A stretch of DNA of 64,000 nt. Origin: Nitrosophilus labii (lineage in GTDB: Bacteria; Campylobacterota; Campylobacteria; Campylobacterales; Nitratiruptoraceae). The stretch spans positions 1,798,001 to 1,862,000 of the forward strand of contig NZ_AP022826.1 in the NCBI RefSeq assembly GCF_014466985.1. The letters run 5' to 3'. The position numbers and the translations under genes are program-made. The notes under the pieces were generated by a model. That model did no database searches, was not told where the DNA came from, and saw nothing but the letters and a program-made list of their open reading frames with translations. Positions 1 to 7,326 of this stretch are shown piece after piece (the first letter of the stretch is position 1; the number at the start of each line of letters is the position of its first letter).

Positions 1-510
1 GTTAGCAGCTTTTTTAGCAGCTTCCAATGCCTCTTCGTAATTAGGCTCTTCAGTAATCTCAGGAACTAGTTGCTTATAAACTACATTTCCATCTTTATCG
101 ATGATGAAAATTGCTCTTGCTAGAATTCCACTAAGTGGTCCCTCAGCTATTACTACGCCATATTTTTCGCCGAAATCTCTGTTTCTATAATCGCTTGCTA
201 CAGTTAAGTTTTCAACACCTTCAGTAGAGCAAAATCTTTTGCTAGCAAATGGAAGGTCCATAGAAACTACAGTTACGTCAACACCCTCAATATTTGCAGC
301 CTCTTCGTTAAACTTTCTTGTCTCAGTAGCACATACTGGAGTATCAAGAGAAGGAACAACTACGATCATTTGAACATTACCCTGAGCCCCTCCAACTTTT
401 TTCTCTTGCAAGTCAGTAGTAACTACAGTAGCCTCTGGAGCTTTATCTCCAACATTTACCTCGTTTCCGCTCAATTTTACTTCGTTACCTTTCAACGTTA
501 CAGTTGCCAT
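1..510 (-). CDS. tpx: Thiol peroxidase Tpx (3' end cut by window edge)
   Basis: Thioredoxin-dependent peroxidase of the atypical 2-Cys peroxiredoxin (Tpx) family, which reduces hydrogen peroxide and organic peroxides in the cytoplasm. The translation starts MATVTLKGNEV. It carries the peroxidatic site PSLDTPVCATE and a later FCSTEG with the resolving cysteine, in the spacing typical of Tpx. 170 codons are visible and the frame is still open at base 1, so only a few C-terminal residues are missing, given the family length of about 165-175. The start ATG at 510-508 is preceded by AAAGGAG. It is monocistronic on its upstream side, with its own promoter and a palindromic leader. Family identification is secure from the active-site motifs. 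Confidence 0.93.
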   Translation of the reverse strand, partial: MATVTLKGNEVKLSGNEVNVGDKAPEATVVTTDLQEKKVGGAQGNVQMIVVVPSLDTPVCATETRKFNEEAANIEGVDVTVVSMDLPFASKRFCSTEGVENLTVASDYRNRDFGEKYGVVIAEGPLSGILARAIFIIDKDGNVVYKQLVPEITEEPNYEEALEAAKKAAN

Positions 511-537
511 GTTTTCTCCTTTTTTGATTTTTAAATT

Positions 538-573
538 GTTTAGTAATTTAATCTGTTTTTTCGTTTACTAAAC
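538..573. promoter_or_regulatory. Inverted repeat in the tpx leader
   Basis: GTTTAGTAA at 538-546 is matched by TTACTAAAC at 565-573, giving perfect 9-base arms around an 18-base loop. It sits between the candidate -10 box and the tpx ribosome-binding site. It could be an operator for a redox regulator or an mRNA 5' hairpin; the sequence alone does not decide. Confidence 0.45.
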
Positions 574-583
574 TTGTAACAAA

Positions 584-589
584 ATTATA
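584..589 (-). promoter_or_regulatory. Candidate -10 box of the tpx promoter
   Basis: A perfect TATAAT on the minus strand lies about 75 bases upstream of the tpx start codon. No convincing -35 hexamer is visible, as is common for Campylobacterota housekeeping promoters. Transcription would begin near base 577, immediately ahead of the inverted repeat at 538-573. Inferred from sequence only. Confidence 0.5.
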
Positions 590-646
590 ACTAATTAGGA
601 TAAATTTTGTCTTAATTAAATTTCAAGCATTTTTTATAAGTTTTTT

Positions 647-1645
647 TTAAGTTATGCTAGATTTTGGATTTACTTTTAATCCCAATGGATCACTAAACTC
701 TCCTAGCTTGTAAGCCTCTATAGCAGCTCGACCTATCATAGCCGCATTATCGCTACAATACTCCATTTTGGCAAAATCTATAAAAATTCCTCTCTTTTCA
801 CACTCCTTTTCAAACGCCTCTCTTAAAGCTAGATTTGCGCTAGCCCCTCCAACAATAGCAAAATTTTTAGGTTTAAAGATATCAAAAACCTTTTTCGTTT
901 TTTGCAAAAGATGTTCGATAGCCGCCTTTTGAAAAGAGGCAGCTATGTCAGCTCTATCTTGCTCGCTTAATTCTCCCAGCTCCTCTATGGCAACTCGAAC
1001 CGCGTTTTTAAGACCTGAGTAGCTAAAAGCGATTTTAGGGGAGTTTTTAAGAGGTATAGGAAAAGAGAATCTATGTGGATCTCCTTTTTGTGCCAATTTT
1101 TCTATAATTGGGCCTCCTGGATATCCTAATCCAAGCATCTTCGCCACCTTGTCAAAACTCTCGCCAAAACTGTCATCCATACTTTTTGCTTCCACCCTCA
1201 TAACCTTGTAACTCTCAACCTGTATGATCATAGTATGTCCGCCAGAAACCAGAAGAATACTCTTTGGAAAGAAGGCCTCTTTTTCTATAAACAAAGAGTA
1301 TATATGTCCTACTAAATGGTTTATCCCTATCAAAGGAAGATTTAAAGATAGGCTAAGAGCTTTTGCCATCATGACCCCTTCCATAAGAGTCACGGAAAGT
1401 CCTGGTTCATTCGTCACGGCTATTGCCTTTAAATTTGGGAAAAACTCTTTTGTCTGTTTCAAGATTTTTGGCAATGCCACTGCGTGGAGTCTACTGGCAA
1501 GTTCTGGAACAACTCCTCCATAAATTGAGTGCTCCCTCTCTTGAGAAATCTTTTTGTGAAAAATCAGTTTATAATCGTTAATATCTGTTATAGCTATAGA
1601 GCTGTCATCACAGCTGCTCTCTATACTCAAAATCAGATTTTTCAT
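647..1645 (-). CDS. tsaD: tRNA N6-adenosine threonylcarbamoyltransferase TsaD
   Basis: Transfers the threonylcarbamoyl group to A37 of ANN-decoding tRNAs (t6A), acting in the cytoplasm with TsaB, TsaE and the product of TsaC. The 332-residue length fits the family (about 330-340). The ASKHA-fold start is [15 protein letters not shown]. The metal-binding HxxxH is seen as NHLVGH near residue 110, followed by VSGGHTMI, and the C-terminal [11 protein letters not shown] motif is intact. Its start overlaps the end of the upstream hydrolase gene by 4 bases (ATGA type), so the two are co-translated; the coiled-coil lipoprotein gene lies further upstream in the same run. Confidence 0.96.
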   Translation of the reverse strand: MKNLILSIESSCDDSSIAITDINDYKLIFHKKISQEREHSIYGGVVPELASRLHAVALPKILKQTKEFFPNLKAIAVTNEPGLSVTLMEGVMMAKALSLSLNLPLIGINHLVGHIYSLFIEKEAFFPKSILLVSGGHTMIIQVESYKVMRVEAKSMDDSFGESFDKVAKMLGLGYPGGPIIEKLAQKGDPHRFSFPIPLKNSPKIAFSYSGLKNAVRVAIEELGELSEQDRADIAASFQKAAIEHLLQKTKKVFDIFKPKNFAIVGGASANLALREAFEKECEKRGIFIDFAKMEYCSDNAAMIGRAAIEAYKLGEFSDPLGLKVNPKSSIT

Positions 1646-2187
1646 ACTACCTCGCTATCTCTTTTTGCCCACTTCAATACCCAAGGCCATGTTCCGTATC
1701 CGCTTTTATCGTTAATATGTCCCGCATTTTCTAAAAAAAGCATATCTACCCCTAACTCTTCACCAAATCGATGAGCCTCCTCTAAACTTAAATAAGGATC
1801 ATTGGTAGAGACTACCAGTTTTGCCTCTTTTGCAAAAAGATTATTTGGCAAAGATGAGGGGAAAAAAGATTTTAGAAGTTCTATATCGGTCTCAAGACCG
1901 GGAGGTGCTACTAAAAGCAACCTCTCTACCTCATCTATTTCACCCTCTTCACACAATGCAAACCAAACCGTACAAGCAAGAGAGTGACATATAACGGTAG
2001 TTGGTCTAAACTCATTTAGATGTTTTTTGAACTGGCTCATCCACTTTTTTCTGTTTGGATGGTGAGGATGATGTATCAATGGAAAAGAGACGATTCCATA
2101 ATCTTTGGCAAGTTCTGAAGCAAGCCAGCTTTGCCAATGGGGATAATCACTACCTCCCCACCCATGAAAAAGAAGATATTTATCCAT
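1642..2187 (-). CDS. RBBP9/YdeN-type alpha/beta hydrolase
   Basis: Small serine hydrolase of the RBBP9/YdeN family, substrate unknown. The 181-residue protein has the oxyanion-region start LFHGWGGS (residues 6-13). The nucleophile elbow is CHSLACT (GxSxG replaced by CHSLA, as in many members of this family). A plausible acid is the Asp in STNDPYL, and the catalytic histidine is in ENAGHIND near residue 157. It overlaps tsaD downstream by 4 bases and the coiled-coil lipoprotein gene upstream by 8 bases. The family call is firm; the physiological role is not known. Confidence 0.8.
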   Translation of the reverse strand: MDKYLLFHGWGGSDYPHWQSWLASELAKDYGIVSFPLIHHPHHPNRKKWMSQFKKHLNEFRPTTVICHSLACTVWFALCEEGEIDEVERLLLVAPPGLETDIELLKSFFPSSLPNNLFAKEAKLVVSTNDPYLSLEEAHRFGEELGVDMLFLENAGHINDKSGYGTWPWVLKWAKRDSEVV

Positions 2188-2914
2188 CTTTTTTATCCTC
2201 TTTATCTTCTAATTCGGCAACTATGGTCTCATTATCTTTTATATCTTTTGGAAGCTCTTTTTTATCTATATTTCCCGGAGATTTCAAAACGGATATCAAT
2301 CTTTGTTCTTGTTCAGGAGATAGTTTGCCCGAAGCTATAGTATCTATGATTTTATTTGCAATTGCTATTTTGGATTCATTCTCCTTTAATCTAAAATATT
2401 TTTCAAGATTGTCATGGTAGGCAAGGATTTTATCTTTTCTCTTTTTATATATATACAAAACTATCCCTATAAACATCAAAAGAATCAAAAAAGCCCCTAT
2501 AAGTAGCAGATATAACTGCTCTTTGGCTTTTAGCTCCTCTTTCGCTATAAGTTTTTGGTTCTCCATCTCAAGGCGCATCCTCTCTTTTTGGATCTCTAAC
2601 TCTTTTAGTTTTAACTCTTTTTGAATCTTTTGGATCTCCAGCTCTTTTTGCGCCTCTATCTGAGCTAGTCTTTGCTGAAGCTCGGCTTTTTTTATATTCT
2701 GCTTAAGCGCTAGTTCCTCCAGCTCTTTTTTCATTTTAGTTAGAGCTAGTTCTCTTTTTTTATCGGCTTCTAGCCTAGCTTTTTGAATCTCTTCATCAAG
2801 CTTAGCCTTTTTTTCTTGTAAAATACCCTGCTCACTATTTTTGATCTTTTGGCTATCAAAGCATCCGGTAAAAAGAAAAATTGCAACTATCAACAAAACT
2901 CTTGCAAACAACAC
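2180..2914 (-). CDS. Putative lipoprotein with long coiled coil and a membrane segment
   Basis: A 244-residue protein of unrecognised family. Residues 1-17 form a signal sequence ending in the lipobox FTGC, so Cys18 is a likely lipidation site. Residues about 25-130 are a highly charged K/E/L/Q heptad-rich region, a strong coiled coil. A hydrophobic segment at about 134-157 (start LYLLLIGAFLILL) is a transmembrane helix followed by KKRKDK, and about 85 further charged residues follow. A lipoprotein signal combined with a later transmembrane helix is unusual. It is the first gene of a tightly overlapping run with the hydrolase and tsaD. No function is assigned. Confidence 0.6.
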   Translation of the reverse strand: MLFARVLLIVAIFLFTGCFDSQKIKNSEQGILQEKKAKLDEEIQKARLEADKKRELALTKMKKELEELALKQNIKKAELQQRLAQIEAQKELEIQKIQKELKLKELEIQKERMRLEMENQKLIAKEELKAKEQLYLLLIGAFLILLMFIGIVLYIYKKRKDKILAYHDNLEKYFRLKENESKIAIANKIIDTIASGKLSPEQEQRLISVLKSPGNIDKKELPKDIKDNETIVAELEDKEDKKDG

Positions 2915-3300
2915 TCACCCTTTTGAAGTATAATAATTGAGACCTCTGAAAAATTACAAATTGAGCGAAAGCTTTGCAATTTTAGCTTTAAAATTTTATG
3001 TTCGCCATAAAGCGAAAAAAGTACGCTTGCTTAGTACTTTTTAATAAAATTTTCAAGCGTTCCTAAAAGGAAAAATTGCAACTAGCCCCAGCGAAATTTA
3101 GTAATTTTTCAGAGCATTCAATTAAAATTATATCCAATGGAAAAAATTTTTAAAAACAGTCACGATATAGAAGCATATAAAATATTTTTATAACAAAAAT
3201 CTTTCATCAACGCTATCTTAAAATACAACTCTTAATAATATTAGTATATCAGACACGATAAAAGAAAAAAACCAAATAAATAGATATTTTTGCCAAAAAT
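2915..3300. other. 386-base intergenic stretch
   Basis: No convincing coding region is seen. It holds the palindromic repeat described at 2944-3114 and, to its right, about 180 bases of very AT-rich DNA with runs of A and T beyond the 3' end of dxr. No clear GC-rich terminator hairpin is visible in the right half. Confidence 0.5.
2944..3114. repeat. 171-base palindromic (MITE-like) intergenic repeat
   Basis: The ends are a perfect 14-base inverted repeat, CTCTGAAAAATTAC at 2944-2957 and GTAATTTTTCAGAG at 3101-3114. Further in, nested complementary pairs continue: TTGCAATTTT against AAAAATTGCAA, AAAATTTTAT against ATAAAATTTT, and AAAAAGTAC against GTACTTTTT. The whole block can therefore fold into one long imperfect hairpin. 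There is no open reading frame. The size and the inverted termini resemble a non-autonomous mobile repeat, but no flanking target duplication is obvious and only one copy lies in the window. Confidence 0.6.
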
Positions 3301-4434
3301 TTAGATTAAATTTTCGGCAAAAAACCTCACCTCTTTGTCTGCAGTGAATATATCATCCAAATTTTTCAGCTCTATATTTTCAAACGCTGCAACAGAGTCC
3401 AATATGATTTTAGAAATCTTTAAAAAAGAGATTTTTTTTCTCAAAAAGGCCTCAACAGCCACCTCATTGGCAGCATTTACTACCACTCCCAAGTCGGCCC
3501 TATTTAAAAGCTTGTCTTTGATTTGCCAAACCGGATATCTAGACTCTTCTATCTTTTTAAACTCCAAACTTTTAATATCTGTAAAATCAATCTTTTTAAC
3601 TATCTCTTTTTTCACACTTTTTAAAAGGGCAAAAGCTATAGGCAGTCTCATATCGGCATAAGCCGCGTGCAAAAGTGAAGTTCCGTCAACAAAATCTACA
3701 ATAGCGTGAATAATCGATTTTGTCTCAATGATAGCATCCAATCTTGTCGTATCAAAAAGCCATTTAGCCTCCAAAAGCTCAAAAAGTTTATTAACCATAG
3801 TCGCACTATCTACTGTAATTTTCTTACCCATAGACCAGTTTGGATGATTGAGAGCATCTTCTACCGTTGCGTTTTTTAATCTTTCGACCGGCCAATCTCT
3901 GAAAGCTCCGCCGCTAGCAGTAATAATTAGGCGATCTATTGATGAAGTCAGACTATGTTCTTTTGTTCCTTTTAAAAGATACCATAATCCAAAATGTTCG
4001 CTATCTATAGGATGAATTTTTGAAATATCGATAAATTTACCGGCAACAACCAAAGACTCTTTATTTGCCAAAGCCACTTTTTTACCGCACTCTATCGCTT
4101 TTAAAGTGGGTTTTAGTCCCAAGAAACCGACAAGTGCGTTTACAACTGTTTGGGATTTGCATTTCTCTATCGCCTCTAAAATACCTTCTTCGCCATATAA
4201 AACGTTTTTATGAAGAATTTTTCTTGCAAGCTCTTTTTTACCAACAACGACTATTTCAGGTTTAAACTCATCTATCTGCTTTTGTAAAAGTTTAACGTTA
4301 TTGCCGGCTACCAAAACCTCTATCCCTATATCAAACTCTCTAGCGATATTTAGCGTATTAACCCCAATAGAGCCGGTAGAACCTAAAACAACAATCTTTT
4401 TTGAGGAGTTTTTAGCCCTATTATCTATACTCAC
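3301..4434 (-). CDS. dxr: 1-deoxy-D-xylulose 5-phosphate reductoisomerase
   Basis: Second step of the MEP isoprenoid pathway: NADPH-dependent rearrangement and reduction of DXP to MEP, in the cytoplasm. The 377-residue translation has the Rossmann start VVLGSTGSIGVNTL at about residues 15-28. The NADPH/substrate region ANKESLVVAG is followed by IDSEHF and ASGGAFRDWP, and the metal-binding and loop region HPNWSMGKKITVDSATMVNK is intact. It lies 14 bases downstream of cdsA, forming a lipid-precursor operon. ispA in the same window uses products of this pathway. Confidence 0.96.
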   Translation of the reverse strand: MSIDNRAKNSSKKIVVLGSTGSIGVNTLNIAREFDIGIEVLVAGNNVKLLQKQIDEFKPEIVVVGKKELARKILHKNVLYGEEGILEAIEKCKSQTVVNALVGFLGLKPTLKAIECGKKVALANKESLVVAGKFIDISKIHPIDSEHFGLWYLLKGTKEHSLTSSIDRLIITASGGAFRDWPVERLKNATVEDALNHPNWSMGKKITVDSATMVNKLFELLEAKWLFDTTRLDAIIETKSIIHAIVDFVDGTSLLHAAYADMRLPIAFALLKSVKKEIVKKIDFTDIKSLEFKKIEESRYPVWQIKDKLLNRADLGVVVNAANEVAVEAFLRKKISFLKISKIILDSVAAFENIELKNLDDIFTADKEVRFFAENLI

Positions 4435-4448
4435 CTTTGCGCCTTAAT

Positions 4449-5210
4449 TTATAAAAGTCCTCTAAGAAGTACAACCATAGCAGGAGCAGCGAACAGATAC
4501 CCATCTACTCTGTCTAGCACTCCACCGTGTCCGGGCAAGATATTTCCGCTATCTTTCACTTCTGCTCTTCTTTTTAGATAGCTCTCAAAAAGATCACCAA
4601 ACACACTAGCTACAGATGTCAAAAAAGAGATAATAAGCGCATAGGGGATATCCACCAAAACCAAAGCATAATAACTCCCAAAAGAGGTTGCCAACACAAC
4701 CCCTCCTACGACACCTTCTAAAGTTTTATTTGGGGAAGTTTCGCAAAATTTAGTTTTACCGAACATTTTTCCTGCAAAAAAGGCTCCAATATCAGTGGAA
4801 GCCACCACTATCAAAAGCCATATAAGAGCATTCATCCCAAAATCGTGATAGAGTGCTAAAAGAAAAAGAAAACTAGAAGCCGGATACAAAAATGGAATAA
4901 AGTTTCTTGTATCGTAATCTTTATGATATGCCAAAAAAGAGGCAAAGATTATAGCTACTATGAAAAAAAGATCATCGGGGTTGGGATAAAAATAGGCTGT
5001 AAGCCAAAGCATCAGTGCCCAAAAAAATAGGTTGTTATGACTATCCATCTTTAAGAGTTTCAATGTTTCGTAAAAAGCAAACATAAAAACTATACCAAAA
5101 AAGAGCCACGTCAGAAAATAGTTATCAATCAGCCCAACAGCCAAAACAACTGCAAGAAGTATCGAGCCTGTTACAAACCTTTGAGAGTTGTCTTTTATAA
5201 TATTAAACAT
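4449..5210 (-). CDS. cdsA: Phosphatidate cytidylyltransferase
   Basis: Integral inner-membrane enzyme that makes CDP-diacylglycerol from phosphatidic acid and CTP, the branch point of phospholipid synthesis. The 253-residue protein has about seven hydrophobic segments. The family signature is at the C-terminus: SYLKRRAEVKDSGNILPGHG followed by GVLDRVD. The start ATG at 5210 has an AAGGATATAT-type ribosome-binding site. It is followed after 14 bases by dxr. Upstream lies the heptamer-word hairpin at 5224-5347 that marks the end of the preceding NFACT gene. Confidence 0.94.
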   Translation of the reverse strand: MFNIIKDNSQRFVTGSILLAVVLAVGLIDNYFLTWLFFGIVFMFAFYETLKLLKMDSHNNLFFWALMLWLTAYFYPNPDDLFFIVAIIFASFLAYHKDYDTRNFIPFLYPASSFLFLLALYHDFGMNALIWLLIVVASTDIGAFFAGKMFGKTKFCETSPNKTLEGVVGGVVLATSFGSYYALVLVDIPYALIISFLTSVASVFGDLFESYLKRRAEVKDSGNILPGHGGVLDRVDGYLFAAPAMVVLLRGLL

Positions 5211-5223
5211 ATATATCCTTGAA

Positions 5224-5347
5224 ATTGGGTATTAGGAATTGGGAATTGGAAATTGAAAAAAAAGAGTTTCTCTTTTAATCATTCTTTTTAAAGGGCACCT
5301 CTAAACTACAAAATTCCACTAATTCCTAATTCCCAATTCCTAATTTT
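5224..5347. terminator. Heptamer-word hairpin between the NFACT gene and cdsA
   Basis: The left arm (5224-5255) is a run of units close to GAATTGG; the right arm (5311-5347) is a run of CTAATTC/CCAATTC units. The arms are complementary and 7-base phased, separated by a spacer that holds the 17-base repeat at 5291-5307. The right arm begins within five bases of the NFACT stop codon. It is probably a terminator or 3'-end element; its function is inferred. Confidence 0.6.
5291..5307 (+). repeat. 17-base repeat AAGGGCACCTCTAAACT, copy 1
   Basis: An exact copy of the 17-mer found again at 58733-58749 upstream of sodB. Here it sits in the loop of the heptamer hairpin between cdsA and the NFACT gene. 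Two exact copies of a 17-mer in unrelated intergenic sites are unlikely by chance. Confidence 0.6.
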
Positions 5348-5351
5348 AAAA

Positions 5352-6680
5352 TTATACCTTCCTCACCTTTACAGTTTTATAATTTACATAATTCACAAAA
5401 GCTCTATCTTTTATTTTTACATTTCTTCTTTGAGTATAATCAACCAAATAATCACCTGAACTATCTACGCTAAAATCTACACAAAGTTTTGCCGCTTCGT
5501 TTAGTATATGAGATGGGATATTTTGTTTGTTTGTCTGGATAATCACGTGAGCCGAAGGAGTATCTTTTATATGCATCCATATATCGCTCGCTTTCGCCCT
5601 TTTTAAAAGCTCTTCATTTCCTTTTTCGTTTTTTCCAACATATACATTGAAACCGTCAATTACAAACTTTTCAAAATTTTGCTGTTTTGCCCTTTTTGCT
5701 TTAAAACTCTCTTTTTTGGGAAACAAAATCTCTATCTCTTCTATATTTTTAGCTTTTTCGATTCTATTTGCCATTCTTTCTAAAAACTTTATTTTAGAGG
5801 CTAGGTTTTCTCTCTCAATATGTATATTTTTAGCCTTTTGCCTAAATCTTTTAGCTTTTGCGAAAAAGATATCCGCCATATTGGATACGCTTTTAGCTTC
5901 TAAAGGTAACTCTACTTTTATACTCTTTCCTTCAAAATCTTTTAGCTCCACCTCTTTGTCATAGGGCTTTATTTTATGCATATTGGCTAAAATCAGGTTT
6001 GCTTTAAGCTCTTCTTGTGAAGCTTTTTTTAAGAGATCCTCCTCTTTTTCTAAAGAGTATAAAATCTCTTTTAACTTCTCTATTTGCTTATTTAAAGAGA
6101 AAATTTTAACAGATTTAAGTGAGCGAAGTTTTGCCTCTTTCTCTTTTTCATATACTTCATAAAGGTACTTTTGGATATCTTCTATCCTGTTTTCCTCTTT
6201 TTTAATCTTTTTCAAAGGAGGAAGGGGTAGAAGTTTTTTACCTGGTTTTACCTCTCTAAAAGATGTAGATATGTCAATATGCCTTAAAGCTTCTAAAACT
6301 GTCTCATCTTCATCTAAAATGATGGCATTCGTATTTCTTCCGGTAAATTCTAGTTGCAAAAGAGAAATCTCTTTTTTATATGAAGAGCTGGTTTGTACTT
6401 TTATCCTTAAAATTTTGTCGTTTGGAAGAAGATTGATATCTACGATTTTAGCTTTTTTAAACCTTTTTTGCAAAACTACGTCAAATGGAGCATTATATCT
6501 TTTTGTCTTTACGAAATCTTCTCTTTTGTATATTTTGGAGTTTCCTTTTGTTAGGTCAAAATATATCGGCTCTTTATCGAAAACTATCTTTATAACATTG
6601 TCGTCAACTCTGTAAATATCGCTTATGGTTCTAAATTTTTTTAAGAAATCTACAATTTGATTTAACTCATAATATTTCAC
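5352..6680 (-). CDS. NFACT-family protein (RqcH/FbpA-like)
   Basis: Member of the NFACT family, whose bacterial representative RqcH binds obstructed 50S subunits and adds C-terminal alanine tails to stalled chains. The 442-residue protein has an N-terminal NFACT-N-like region (to about 190), a charged coiled-coil middle (about 190-330) and the NFACT-R domain (about 340-430) containing KASDIWMHIKDTPSAHVII. It starts at GTG 6680 with an AAGG motif seven bases upstream; the start overlaps the end of the toxin gene by 14 bases. Campylobacterota homologues are often annotated as fibronectin-binding proteins, but the ribosome-quality-control role is the better-supported one for the family. Confidence 0.85.
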   Translation of the reverse strand: MKYYELNQIVDFLKKFRTISDIYRVDDNVIKIVFDKEPIYFDLTKGNSKIYKREDFVKTKRYNAPFDVVLQKRFKKAKIVDINLLPNDKILRIKVQTSSSYKKEISLLQLEFTGRNTNAIILDEDETVLEALRHIDISTSFREVKPGKKLLPLPPLKKIKKEENRIEDIQKYLYEVYEKEKEAKLRSLKSVKIFSLNKQIEKLKEILYSLEKEEDLLKKASQEELKANLILANMHKIKPYDKEVELKDFEGKSIKVELPLEAKSVSNMADIFFAKAKRFRQKAKNIHIERENLASKIKFLERMANRIEKAKNIEEIEILFPKKESFKAKRAKQQNFEKFVIDGFNVYVGKNEKGNEELLKRAKASDIWMHIKDTPSAHVIIQTNKQNIPSHILNEAAKLCVDFSVDSSGDYLVDYTQRRNVKIKDRAFVNYVNYKTVKVRKV

Positions 6681-6999
6681 ATATCGCCTTTTTTAAAATA
6701 TCCATCTCTTCATCTTTTAATTTTGCAATTTTTTTGATAACTCGTTTCTTACTCACAGCTCTTAAATGGTATATCAAAATATCGCTATCTTGCTCTAAAT
6801 TCTCTCTTTTTTTCGCTCTTATTCTATAAGGATAAGCTTTATCGACAAGTTTTGTTGACAAAGGAACAACCAAAATCACATCAAGCTCGCTATTTAAAAT
6901 ATCTTCGCTCATTACAACGGCGGGTCTAATTTTACCAATCTCCTCGCCTTTTTTAGGGTTTAGATCTACTAAAACAATATCTCCTTTTTTAAACTCCAT
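6667..6999 (-). CDS. MazF/PemK-type toxin (endoribonuclease)
   Basis: Type II toxin of the MazF/PemK fold, a sequence-specific mRNA-cleaving ribonuclease. The 110-residue translation starts MEFKKGDIVLVDLNP and has GKIRPAVVMSEDI, the usual RP-V-V region holding the catalytic Arg, then VVPLSTK with the catalytic Ser/Thr. ATG 6999 is chosen over the in-frame TTG at 7005 because the GAGG motif upstream is then correctly spaced. It overlaps its antitoxin gene by 11 bases upstream and the NFACT gene by 14 bases downstream, so all three are probably translationally coupled. Confidence 0.88.
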   Translation of the reverse strand: MEFKKGDIVLVDLNPKKGEEIGKIRPAVVMSEDILNSELDVILVVPLSTKLVDKAYPYRIRAKKRENLEQDSDILIYHLRAVSKKRVIKKIAKLKDEEMDILKKAICEIL

Positions 7000-7237
7000 C
7001 GCCAACTACCTCATCCCATGAGCTCATATCATCATCTACTTCTTTTATCTTTTTTAAAATCTTTAATTTTTCCTCTTTTTCTATCTTCTCTAAGATTAAA
7101 TTAAAATATTTCTCATACTTTTTAGGGATAAAGATACCTATTTCTTTATTGTCTCTTTTATCTACAATATCCAAAATCTCCTCATTTTTAAAAATTGATG
7201 GTTTTTTTTGGATTTGACTTATACTTACTTTAATCAT
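6989..7237 (-). CDS. Antitoxin partner of the MazF-type toxin
   Basis: A small charged protein of about 82 residues starting MIKVSISQIQKKPSIF, in the antitoxin position directly upstream of the toxin and overlapping it. The N-terminal part resembles a Phd/RelB-like DNA-binding strand, and the C-terminal part (DDDMSSWDEV) is acidic, as expected of a toxin-neutralising tail. The ATG at 7237 is preferred over the longer frame from 7279 because AAAGG lies about seven bases upstream and the longer form reads through the palindromic promoter region. The exact antitoxin family is not certain. Confidence 0.72.
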   Translation of the reverse strand: MIKVSISQIQKKPSIFKNEEILDIVDKRDNKEIGIFIPKKYEKYFNLILEKIEKEEKLKILKKIKEVDDDMSSWDEVVGDGV

Positions 7238-7245
7238 AATAAACC

Positions 7246-7270
7246 TTTTATATAAAAAATTTATATAAAA
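7246..7270. promoter_or_regulatory. AT-rich imperfect palindrome between the antitoxin gene and leuC
   Basis: TTTTATATAAAAAATTTATA extends into TAAAA, forming an imperfect palindrome of TTTATATAAA-type half sites about 10 bases from the antitoxin start codon. Antitoxins of this kind usually autoregulate by binding such sites, so this is a candidate operator. It also lies about 60 bases from the leuC start and may influence it. Confidence 0.4.
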
Positions 7271-7326
7271 GTATATCATAAATTAATATTATGCTAAAAT
7301 ATCAAAAATTTTTCAAAAGGAAAAAG

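Noticed and set aside
1224-1523. Plus-strand open frame inside tsaD
   Set aside because: It lies wholly opposite a clear TsaD coding region with intact motifs and has no recognisable domain.
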